Below are positions 1-5,687 of a stretch of 5,756 nucleotides of DNA, piece by piece (the stretch's first letter is position 1; each line of letters starts with the position of its first letter). The position numbers and the translations under genes were made by a program. The stretch is from Bacteroidota bacterium (GTDB lineage Bacteria > Bacteroidota > Bacteroidia > Bacteroidales > GCA-2748055): the NCBI GenBank assembly GCA_030592605.1, contig JAUVIT010000147.1, forward strand, positions 1 to 5,756, read 5' to 3'. The notes under the pieces were generated by a model. That model was not told the DNA's origin. It was given only the letters and a program-made list of their open reading frames with translations, and made no database searches.

Positions 1-243
1 GAAATTCTCCCCCAGGTGGATATTATAGCCATAATCGCAGCGGAAGGGTGCTTCAATAACAAACTGCTCCCCGCATGATCCAAAAAGCTCCCTGATGATT
101 TGCTCTTGTTGTGCTATTTCTACCGGTGGCAAATGATTGTATTGATGGATTAGCAATCTGGCACGTTTTCTCTCCAGTTCCAGCTCTGGGTCATGTGCCC
201 GGTAGACTTGCCCTGAAAGCATTTTTTCTTTTTCGCTTGCCAT
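1..243 (-). CDS. maa: Maltose O-acetyltransferase, N-terminal part (runs off left edge)
   Basis: This is the first 81 codons of a sugar O-acetyltransferase, read by hand from an ATG at 243; the frame stays open to base 1 and the C-terminal part lies outside the window. The family moves an acetyl group from acetyl-CoA to maltose, glucose or related sugars in the cytoplasm. The visible part is the helical N-terminal 'Mac' domain: EKEKMLSGQVYRAHDPEL near residues 4-21, RARLLIHQYNHL at about 27-38, and the very typical FRCDYGYNIHLGENF at 67-81, which leads into the left-handed beta-helix of hexapeptide repeats and closely resembles E. coli Maa. The catalytic His and the repeats are not in view. 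An internal ATG at codon 8 is possible but less likely, since the family begins with the EKEKM stretch. It follows the deacetylase gene by 20 nt with a weak AGGGA upstream, so it is probably co-transcribed. Acceptor sugar unknown; galactoside acetyltransferase (LacA-like) is the alternative. Confidence 0.88.
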   Translation of the reverse strand, partial: MASEKEKMLSGQVYRAHDPELELERKRARLLIHQYNHLPPVEIAQQEQIIRELFGSCGEQFVIEAPFRCDYGYNIHLGENF

Positions 244-263
244 ATTTCCCTGCTATAGGTGTT

Positions 264-1061
264 TTATTGTGGTGGCTGATCGAGGAGTTTATCAATTCGT
301 TTGAACAGGTAGCCGCGCGATTTTAACTCCTCCACCAGTTTCTCCAGGTATAAGTAGAATTTATCAGTTCTTTCCGGAGCTACTCCAATATGCGAAAGCA
401 GAATAAAACCATTTAGTCCATTTGACGCCGATGTTTCATAATCCAGAATTGATTGAAAGATTTCGTCGCTGCTGCGGTAGCCCCTGCTTCCCGGAACCGT
501 ATAGTCGGCATGGGACAGGGTTCCATGAGTGTGATTGATCAGCTCTAATCCCATCTGGCGTGTCCAGGAGCTTATGGAGTCGTTGTACCACTCAAAGGGT
601 GGCAGAAAAAAGAATGCATCCACCATGTTGATACCAAAGGTAGCCATAGCCTTGTAATTGTCCTGAAGGTCATCACTGAACTGTTTTTGAGTGACCAGCA
701 GGCTGTCGCGCTTAAGCCAATCGCAATAGAGCAGGTGCTGGTCGGAGTGTGCCCCCAGATAGTGTCCACCCTTTAACAGGACTTGAACAAGCTCTTCAAA
801 TTCAGCATTCCTGTAGAACTTACCCGTAAGGAAAAAGGAGGCCTTTATACCTTGCTGCTTCAGGATATCGGTAATATGGAATCCGCCATCGGCATACTCA
901 TCTCCGGTAAAGACCAGTGCAATTTCCGCTTTGGAGGTGTCACCACGGACCTTGGCGCCATGCAGGAGTAGATGGGGAGATCTCCCGGTTTGGGATGCGG
1001 CCGGCAGCATAGGGAGTAGAAGCAGGACCAATATTGTAACTGTCAGGGAGGTCTTATTCAC
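264..1061 (-). CDS. Exported polysaccharide deacetylase-like (NodB-fold) protein, GTG start
   Basis: A 265-residue protein of the polysaccharide deacetylase/carbohydrate esterase 4 superfamily, which removes N- or O-acetyl groups from glycans with a metal-dependent site. Residues 1-26 form a signal peptide (Asn-Lys, then a Leu-rich core, then PAASQTG), so it acts in the periplasm or outside. Motifs in order: FTGDEYADGG at 51-60 stands where NodB proteins have TFDDG; HSDQH at 105-109 is the metal-binding HxxxH; FFLPPFEWY at 151-159 replaces the RxPY motif, with Leu for Arg; HTHGTLSH at 177-184; LLSHIG at 221-226 matches the late Leu-His motif. The GTG at 1061 is chosen because it puts the signal peptide at the N-terminus, has AAAAGG seven bases upstream, and overlaps the hydE stop by only 8 nt. 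The same frame is open up to an ATG at 1256, but that would add 65 residues antisense-free of family resemblance that merely read hydE in another frame. Substrate unknown; the changed motifs leave activity open. Confidence 0.8.
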   Translation of the reverse strand: MNKTSLTVTILVLLLLPMLPAASQTGRSPHLLLHGAKVRGDTSKAEIALVFTGDEYADGGFHITDILKQQGIKASFFLTGKFYRNAEFEELVQVLLKGGHYLGAHSDQHLLYCDWLKRDSLLVTQKQFSDDLQDNYKAMATFGINMVDAFFFLPPFEWYNDSISSWTRQMGLELINHTHGTLSHADYTVPGSRGYRSSDEIFQSILDYETSASNGLNGFILLSHIGVAPERTDKFYLYLEKLVEELKSRGYLFKRIDKLLDQPPQ

Positions 1062-2139
1062 CTGCAAGCCTTTTGTGAAAGTGCTTCGAATCGCCCCACT
1101 CATCATATCCAATCTCCCCGTCAGCCAGCTGAATCCTAACATCCAGGCAATTCTTGCACTCTTCCGGCTCCTCATCCACACAGGGTTTATTCTCATAAAG
1201 GGAATAGTCATTCCGGTACTTTCCCGGAGTAATATTGGGCATAATGATATTGGCACCCACTTTCACAGCTTTTTCCCTTCCCAGAGGATCGATGGCCTGA
1301 AGGGCAGTGGCTGCAGCAATATTGATATCCTTCATCAGGATGCGGAGGGTGGCGATCATTTTCAGAGACAAGTCGAATCGCTCTTCAATTGGAAGCAGCT
1401 GATTTCTATATGCATAAAGTGGTGTATCCTTGTGCTCAATATAGGGCCCCATGCCCACCATATCAATATTGAACTCTTTCATAAACAGAAGATCGTCGGC
1501 CAGGTCTCCGGTATCCTGGAAGGGTAGTCCGATCATCACTCCTGTGCCGGTCTGATAACCAATTCTTTGAAGGGTCTTCAGACAGGTTAGCCTTCGGGCA
1601 TAATCGTGAAGTGTATCGGTAGGGTGGTAGCGATGGTATAACTCGGGATTTGAAGATTCGATCCTTAGAAGGTAGCGGTGGGCACCTGCTTCGAACCATC
1701 TTTCATATATCTCTTCACGTTGTTCACCCAAGGAAAGCGTTATCCCCAGTTTGCCCTTTGAAAGCTTTTTGATCTCCTTTAGAAGGTTCTCCACTCTAAG
1801 TGTAAATGCAGGAGATTCCAGCTCACCGGCCTGCATGACTAAGGATCCATATCCATTCTCGTATGCAAATCTGGCCGCATCAAGGATCTGTTCATCAGTC
1901 ACATTATAGCGGTGAGTAGCTGTATTGGATTTTCTGATGCCACAATAGTAACAATCCTTTCCGCAGATATTGGAAAATTCCACCAGTCCGCGAAAATGCA
2001 CCTTATTTCCTATTTCAGCCAGCTTGACCGCTGTGGCCTTTTCAAACAAGAGTTTTTTCTCCTCGTCCTCTGCATTGAGCAGGCTTATCAAATCTGCCCG
2101 CTCCAAACTCTCCTTTTCAAGTATCTCTCTTACTCCCAT
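1054..2139 (-). CDS. hydE: [FeFe]-hydrogenase H-cluster radical SAM maturase HydE
   Basis: A 361-residue radical SAM enzyme needed to build the 2Fe subcluster of [FeFe]-hydrogenase. From work on the family, HydE acts on the Fe-cysteine-(CO)2CN product of HydG, converting it toward the diiron precursor that is finished on HydF. The radical SAM cluster motif is C59-GKD-C63-YY-C66 (CX3CX2C), preceded by HFRGLVEFSNIC, the usual HydE/BioB-like lead-in. The TIM-barrel continues through MQAGE (102-106), ITLSLGE (133-139), YLLRIESSNPELY (156-168) and GTGVMIGLP (198-206). The C-terminal C320-x7-C328-x2-C331 matches the spacing of the second, non-essential cluster site seen in Thermotoga HydE. The start is the ATG at 2139, one base after the hydF stop (TAG-G-ATG). 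A longer frame to 2259 is rejected because it reads through the end of hydF and gives 40 residues with no HydE resemblance. Full length; the 3' end overlaps the deacetylase start by 8 nt. Confidence 0.96.
   Translation of the reverse strand: MGVREILEKESLERADLISLLNAEDEEKKLLFEKATAVKLAEIGNKVHFRGLVEFSNICGKDCYYCGIRKSNTATHRYNVTDEQILDAARFAYENGYGSLVMQAGELESPAFTLRVENLLKEIKKLSKGKLGITLSLGEQREEIYERWFEAGAHRYLLRIESSNPELYHRYHPTDTLHDYARRLTCLKTLQRIGYQTGTGVMIGLPFQDTGDLADDLLFMKEFNIDMVGMGPYIEHKDTPLYAYRNQLLPIEERFDLSLKMIATLRILMKDINIAAATALQAIDPLGREKAVKVGANIIMPNITPGKYRNDYSLYENKPCVDEEPEECKNCLDVRIQLADGEIGYDEWGDSKHFHKRLAGE
1069..1074 (-). promoter_or_regulatory. Ribosome binding site deciding the GTG start of the deacetylase
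   Basis: Read on the minus strand, AAAAGG lies seven bases before the GTG at 1061, inside the last codons of hydE. It supports the GTG as the true start and suggests translation of the deacetylase is coupled to hydE termination, as the two reading frames share the eight bases GTGAATAA. Confidence 0.5.
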
Positions 2140-2140
2140 C

Positions 2141-3367
2141 CTACAGATATGATATGGATCCGGGATCCAGTTTAACAAAGGGTGCCACTGCCCGCTCGTA
2201 AATGCCATGCATATAGGCAATGGCCATGCCGTAATTGGTAACAGGAATTCCAGCATCAATAGCGGGCTTAAGCCTGTTAATTAGTTGTTTACGTGTTATC
2301 ATGCATCCCCCGCACTGAATCACCATGCTATAATCGCTAATCTTTCCGGGGACTTTACTCAGGCCTGCTACCACCTGGTATTCCAGTTGCTTTCCACTAA
2401 AATTGGAGAGCCACCTGGGAATCTTCACCCTGCCGATATCATCACAGGATACCTGGTGCGTGCAGGACTCCAGTATCAGAATCTTATCTCCATCCTCCAA
2501 TTCTGAGAGCCTGGGTGTTCCGAGGAGGTAGTTCTCGAAATCGCCTTTGTAACGGGCCAGTACCGTACTGAAGCTGGTCAGAGGAATTTCTTCGGGAATG
2601 GAGGCATCTGCTTTTTTAAATACCTGGCTGTCGCAAATTACCAGTGAAGGTAATGGGCTTAGTCTTTTTAGCAGGCTGTCTATTTCCCGCTCCTTGGCTA
2701 CCACGGCGATGGCATCGTTATCCAGGATATCCCTTATGACCTGCACTTGCGGGAGAATCAGCCTTCCTTCGGGTGCCTCCTCATCGATGGGTGTGATCAG
2801 CAAAACCAGGTCGCCCTGGGAAATGATATCTCCCACCAACGATTTGGTGAGATAGGCGGTTTCGGGAATGGCTGTTTTTATTTGTCCGATAAGCTCATCC
2901 CTCTTGCTTGGATGAATGGAGGAGAACTCAAAAATCTCCCGTCCTGTTTCTGTCCTTACCTCTTGTCTAACCAGATCAGATACAGCTTCAAGGTCCGATT
3001 TGTTATGGACCACAAGATAGGGGACCTCCCACTTGTCAAGCTGTTCAATAATGGCTGCCTCTTCCTTATCAAAACGGTTTTCGGCCAGGACCAGGATGCC
3101 CAGGTCGATGGTCTTAATCACCTCCCGGGTCCTTCCTACGCGCTTTTTACCCAGCTCCCCTGTATCATCCGTTCCGGCAGTATCAATCATCACCACTGCT
3201 CCTATATCGGTGATCTCCATGGATTTTTTTACAGGATCGGTGGTGGTTCCGGGTTCGTTGGAAACAATGGCAACCTCTTGCTCGGCAAGTGCATTGATCA
3301 GTGATGATTTGCCATTGTTTCTTCTTCCGAATATCCCGATATGGGGTTTGGCATCCCTTCCTTTCAT
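2141..3367 (-). CDS. hydF: [FeFe]-hydrogenase H-cluster maturation GTPase and scaffold HydF
   Basis: A 408-residue cytoplasmic protein on which the 2Fe precursor is assembled before transfer to the hydrogenase HydA. The N-terminal Era/TrmE-like GTPase domain has GRRNNGKS at 14-21 (P-loop), PGTTTDP at 39-45 (switch I Thr), DTAG at 62-65, NKSD at 122-125 and SS at 149-150. A middle dimerisation domain follows (about 170-280). The C-terminal cluster-binding domain has C302-T-H304 and, 47 residues later, C352-GG-C355, which fits the family pattern CxH-x(46-53)-CxxC that holds the [4Fe-4S] cluster. All key residues are present and the length is normal. The ATG at 3367 overlaps the aspA stop as ATGA and is preceded by AAGGAG with a five-base spacer, an unusually good Shine-Dalgarno for this phylum. 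Together with hydE one base downstream, this indicates strict co-expression. Confidence 0.97.
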   Translation of the reverse strand: MKGRDAKPHIGIFGRRNNGKSSLINALAEQEVAIVSNEPGTTTDPVKKSMEITDIGAVVMIDTAGTDDTGELGKKRVGRTREVIKTIDLGILVLAENRFDKEEAAIIEQLDKWEVPYLVVHNKSDLEAVSDLVRQEVRTETGREIFEFSSIHPSKRDELIGQIKTAIPETAYLTKSLVGDIISQGDLVLLITPIDEEAPEGRLILPQVQVIRDILDNDAIAVVAKEREIDSLLKRLSPLPSLVICDSQVFKKADASIPEEIPLTSFSTVLARYKGDFENYLLGTPRLSELEDGDKILILESCTHQVSCDDIGRVKIPRWLSNFSGKQLEYQVVAGLSKVPGKISDYSMVIQCGGCMITRKQLINRLKPAIDAGIPVTNYGMAIAYMHGIYERAVAPFVKLDPGSISYL

Positions 3368-4812
3368 AACAGCTCCTTGATGTCGTTGATGGTAAATCCC
3401 TTTTTGAGCAGGTTACCGGGTTCCATCAGTTTTTTAAGCTTCTTTGCTTCGATCATTCCCAGGGTGTCATTGGCATCAAAAATATTCTGGTTCCCCTTTT
3501 TCATTTGCGATGCCAATTCTGCAGCGCGGTTATAACCAATCAGGGGAGAAAGGGCAGTGGTAACGGACGGACTATTGAATAGTTTTCTGCTGGCAGCCTC
3601 TTCATGAACCCTGAGACCTTTCAGCAACTTCTCATCGAAGGCGTGGTTCATAGAGATCATCAGTTTCAGACTCTCCAGCATGGCGCCGCCAATCTCTGGC
3701 AGGTATGCGTTCAGTTCCAGGCAACCTTTGGAGCTTAAGGTTGCAATTTTCTGATCATTGGCATAGATCCTGTGAGCCGAAGAGATCACATATTCCGGGA
3801 CAACCGGATTCACTTTACCCGGCATAATGGAGCTTCCTACCTGCTGGGAAGGCAGTTCTATCTCTTTGTTGGCGCCAGTTCCAGATGCGAGAAGCCTGAG
3901 ATCCGATATGATCTTTTCCAGGTTTACGGCATGGGCCTTCAGGATGGCATGTACCTCCACCCATTTGTCCATATTCGAAGTGGCATCTGCCAGGTTTTCC
4001 CCCTGGGCGACTGGCAGTGAAGTGATCCTTTTCAGTGCTGGTACCACCTCCATAATATAGAAACGCGGTATGGCTATCCCGGTACCGATGGCTCCACCTC
4101 CCAGGTTCACCACCTTGAGCCTTTCTAATCCTTTGGAGACCCGCCACCAGTCGCGCGATAAGGCTTCGCTGTAGGTGCTGAAAAGTTGACCATATGTGGA
4201 AGGAACTGCCTCCTGCATCTGAGTATACCCAAGCCTCAAAGTATTGCGGTACCTGGTTTCCAATTTTTCAACAGTTTTCCTGGTCGTGTTAATGGCCGCT
4301 TCCAACTCGTTTAGTAGCTGCATGGAAGCAATGGTAAGTGCCGTGGGGATTACATCGTTGGTACTCTGGTATATATTGGCCGATTCAATGGGATCCACAT
4401 GCTGATAATCACCAGGCTTTTTTCCCAGGCTGATAAGGGCGGCGTTGGCGATAATCTCATTCACATTCAGATTAATGCTGGTTCCTGCACCTCCCTGGGT
4501 ACCTGGTACAATAAAATATTCAAAGTAGTCGCCAGAGGTGATGGCGGTGGCTGCCGCCTCCATGGCCCCCAGTATCTTTTCATCCGGAATACTGAGGTGG
4601 GCAATCATATCGGGATGCTCCTTCGCTAGGGCTGTTAACAGCTTTCTTACCGTTCGATAACAGGCAAGTTTTACACTGCCTGTGGCACGAAACCATTCTA
4701 TAGGAAAGGCAACCTGGTTGTCAAAGTTATTACGGGCCCGGACCGAGTGAACTCCGTATAGGGCATTAGCGGGGATGGAGACTTCTCCAATAAAATCCTT
4801 TTCAGTACGCAT
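3364..4812 (-). CDS. aspA: Aspartate ammonia-lyase (hydrogenase-cluster linked)
   Basis: A 482-residue member of the fumarase/aspartase superfamily; the expected reaction is L-aspartate to fumarate plus ammonia, as a cytoplasmic homotetramer. Visible active-site elements: GGAGTSINLNVNE at 107-119, QSTND at 149-153, TQMQEAVPSTYGQ at 197-209, and the mobile signature loop GSSIMPGKVNP at 326-336, whose first Ser (327) should be the catalytic base. GAGTS rather than GSGTQ/T, and TQMQ with Gln at 198 where class II fumarases carry TH, favour aspartase over fumarase. Length matches E. coli AspA (about 478). The start at 4812 gives the family N-terminus RTEKDFIGE and ends an otherwise gene-free gap. 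Its stop overlaps hydF by ATGA, so it is the first gene of the maturation cluster here. The sequence is clearly diverged from the E. coli enzyme, for example VNLGGGAIGTGIAIPRFY at 235-252, so a related amino-acid substrate cannot be excluded. In context it may feed ammonia or fumarate to hydrogenase assembly or fermentation. Confidence 0.9.
   Translation of the reverse strand: MRTEKDFIGEVSIPANALYGVHSVRARNNFDNQVAFPIEWFRATGSVKLACYRTVRKLLTALAKEHPDMIAHLSIPDEKILGAMEAAATAITSGDYFEYFIVPGTQGGAGTSINLNVNEIIANAALISLGKKPGDYQHVDPIESANIYQSTNDVIPTALTIASMQLLNELEAAINTTRKTVEKLETRYRNTLRLGYTQMQEAVPSTYGQLFSTYSEALSRDWWRVSKGLERLKVVNLGGGAIGTGIAIPRFYIMEVVPALKRITSLPVAQGENLADATSNMDKWVEVHAILKAHAVNLEKIISDLRLLASGTGANKEIELPSQQVGSSIMPGKVNPVVPEYVISSAHRIYANDQKIATLSSKGCLELNAYLPEIGGAMLESLKLMISMNHAFDEKLLKGLRVHEEAASRKLFNSPSVTTALSPLIGYNRAAELASQMKKGNQNIFDANDTLGMIEAKKLKKLMEPGNLLKKGFTINDIKELL
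3373..3378 (-). promoter_or_regulatory. Strong Shine-Dalgarno site for hydF
   Basis: AAGGAG on the minus strand, five bases before the hydF ATG and inside the last codons of aspA (it encodes the Lys-Glu of the terminal KELL). Other starts in this window lack such a site, so it may set HydF output independently of coupling to aspA. Confidence 0.6.
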
Positions 4813-4829
4813 TTATCAGGAGTTTCGTG

Positions 4830-4837
4830 TAAAAATA
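4830..4837 (-). promoter_or_regulatory. Possible -7 element upstream of aspA
   Basis: TATTTTTA on the minus strand, 17 bases before the aspA ATG, fits seven of eight positions of the Bacteroidota -7 consensus TAnnTTTG. There is no TTTG at the matching upstream distance, the region is AT-rich, and the implied leader would be only about ten bases, so this is weak. If false, the hyd cluster would be read from the promoter before the outer membrane protein gene or from one further up inside that gene. Confidence 0.2.
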
Positions 4838-4855
4838 CCTAATAAATCGCAATAT

Positions 4856-5503
4856 CTAGTTGGGAGTTATCCTGATTATGAGACCGCCTGAAAATTCTCC
4901 CTGAAAGGGAGTGATTCTGGTATAGACAGCTCCCCCACAGCCGCTACCTCCTGTTCCGATCCCGCAACCAAAACCAGCTCCGTTCCACACCAAAGGCATC
5001 ATCATGCTGCCCTGGGCCCTGAGTCCGAAGCGATCGTTCAGCCAGATCTTAAATCCAGCACCCAGTGTGAATTGGAACTGCCACTTGGTGCCAGAATAGT
5101 CTTTCGGGGCCCAAATAACAGTCCCCATACCAATGGTTCCAAAAGGTTTTATTTTTCCCATATCCACCTCCTGTAGTCCCCCCACGCTTATGTAGTTGGA
5201 GCTGTACTGGTAGGTCTCTCCAGGTCCCTCCGAGATATTATAAGGTCTAAAATATCCCTCCGAATCAGAACGCATATAGGATAATTCAACAAAGGTGGTT
5301 GTAGAGAGGCCTACGGCGAGCTTCCCACCGTAATTGGGAGCACTTTGCATAATAAATTCACCATCGTAGAGCTTGGCTTTTCCGTTCAGTTGCCAGCCAT
5401 AGAAACCATTTAGTTCAATTGCTTGAGCATATAGATCCTGAGTGCTTAGAGTTGCCATGAGCAGTAGCATGGTAATAAAGAGTCTAATTGTCTTTGTATT
5501 CAT
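4856..5503 (-). CDS. Small exported protein, probable outer membrane beta-barrel
   Basis: A 215-residue protein I do not recognise by name. Residues 1-28 are a clear signal peptide (Lys4, Arg7, hydrophobic LFITMLLLMATLS, then YAQA with likely cleavage after Ala28). The mature part is about 187 residues of alternating hydrophobic/polar stretches rich in Gly, Tyr, Phe and Ser, such as ELNGFYGWQLNG (30-41), KLAVGLSTTTFVELSYMRS (61-79), PFGTIGMGTVIWAP (120-133), WQFQFTLGAGFKIWLNDRFGLRAQG (141-165) and FSGGLIIRITPN (204-215). This pattern is that of an 8-strand OmpA/OmpW-like barrel; the FGLRAQG segment is common in such proteins. A Gly-rich loop near the C-terminus holds C170 and C179, the only cysteines, which could form a disulfide. 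The C-terminus lacks a final Phe. It has its own promoter (5551-5581) and no evident terminator before aspA 43 nt downstream. Function unknown. Confidence 0.8.
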   Translation of the reverse strand: MNTKTIRLFITMLLLMATLSTQDLYAQAIELNGFYGWQLNGKAKLYDGEFIMQSAPNYGGKLAVGLSTTTFVELSYMRSDSEGYFRPYNISEGPGETYQYSSNYISVGGLQEVDMGKIKPFGTIGMGTVIWAPKDYSGTKWQFQFTLGAGFKIWLNDRFGLRAQGSMMMPLVWNGAGFGCGIGTGGSGCGGAVYTRITPFQGEFSGGLIIRITPN

Positions 5504-5550
5504 TATTTTGGTTTTGATTTTAAAAATAACAATTAAATTCGTTAAGGGTT

Positions 5551-5581
5551 CACAGCTATGCCGATTTAATCCCTTTGCAAA
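5551..5581 (-). promoter_or_regulatory. Bacteroidota-type promoter for the outer membrane protein gene
   Basis: On the minus strand, TTTG (plus-strand positions 5578-5581) is followed after exactly 19 bases by TAGCTGTG (5551-5558), matching the Bacteroidota primary sigma consensus TTTG-N19..21-TAnnTTTG with one mismatch. Transcription should start near 5544, giving an A-rich leader of about 40 bases with no Shine-Dalgarno, as is usual in this phylum. Because no terminator is seen before aspA, this promoter may also read into the hyd cluster. Confidence 0.6.
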
Positions 5582-5598
5582 TCTTGATGTCTGATAAA

Positions 5599-5651
5599 GT
5601 AAATAACAACTTCTTCGCGCAACAATATCTCAAGTTGCTTGTTTTATTTAC
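5599..5651. repeat. Imperfect inverted repeat in the divergent intergenic region
   Basis: The left arm GTAAATAACAACTT (5599-5612) pairs with the reverse complement of the right arm at 5632-5651, which reads AAGTTG, then six unmatched bases, then TTATTTAC. The arms match at 14 positions, split 8 plus 6 by the six-base insertion. The arms are AT-rich and the repeat lies just before the plus-strand gene, so it could be an operator or a hairpin in an upstream transcript; it could also be chance in AT-rich DNA. Confidence 0.35.
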
Positions 5652-5687
5652 CTAAAAAAAATAATTCCCCACTAATAAATGCAAATT

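Noticed and set aside
1062..1256. 65-residue N-terminal extension of the deacetylase frame to an ATG at 1256
   Set aside because: It reads inside hydE in another frame, buries the signal peptide, and shows no family resemblance; the GTG at 1061 is better.
931..1527. 198-codon plus-strand open frame opposite hydE
   Set aside because: Antisense to conserved hydE and the deacetylase start, no recognisable domain; a shadow of the real genes.
2140..2259. 40-residue N-terminal extension of HydE to an ATG at 2259
   Set aside because: It overlaps the conserved end of hydF and lacks HydE similarity; the ATG at 2139, one base after the hydF stop, fits the family length.
2747..3304. 185-codon plus-strand open frame opposite hydF
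   Set aside because: Lies entirely antisense to the GTPase domain of hydF, with no domain signal.
3815..4147. 110-codon minus-strand frame within aspA
   Set aside because: Out-of-frame shadow of the aspA active-site region, Gly/Arg-rich composition as expected from frame shift.
4897..4911. Perfect 6-bp stem with 3-base loop (CTCCCT-TTC-AGGGAG on the minus strand) followed by AATTTT
   Set aside because: It resembles a terminator but sits inside the coding region about 40 bases before the stop, has a short stem and no proper U-run; probably chance.
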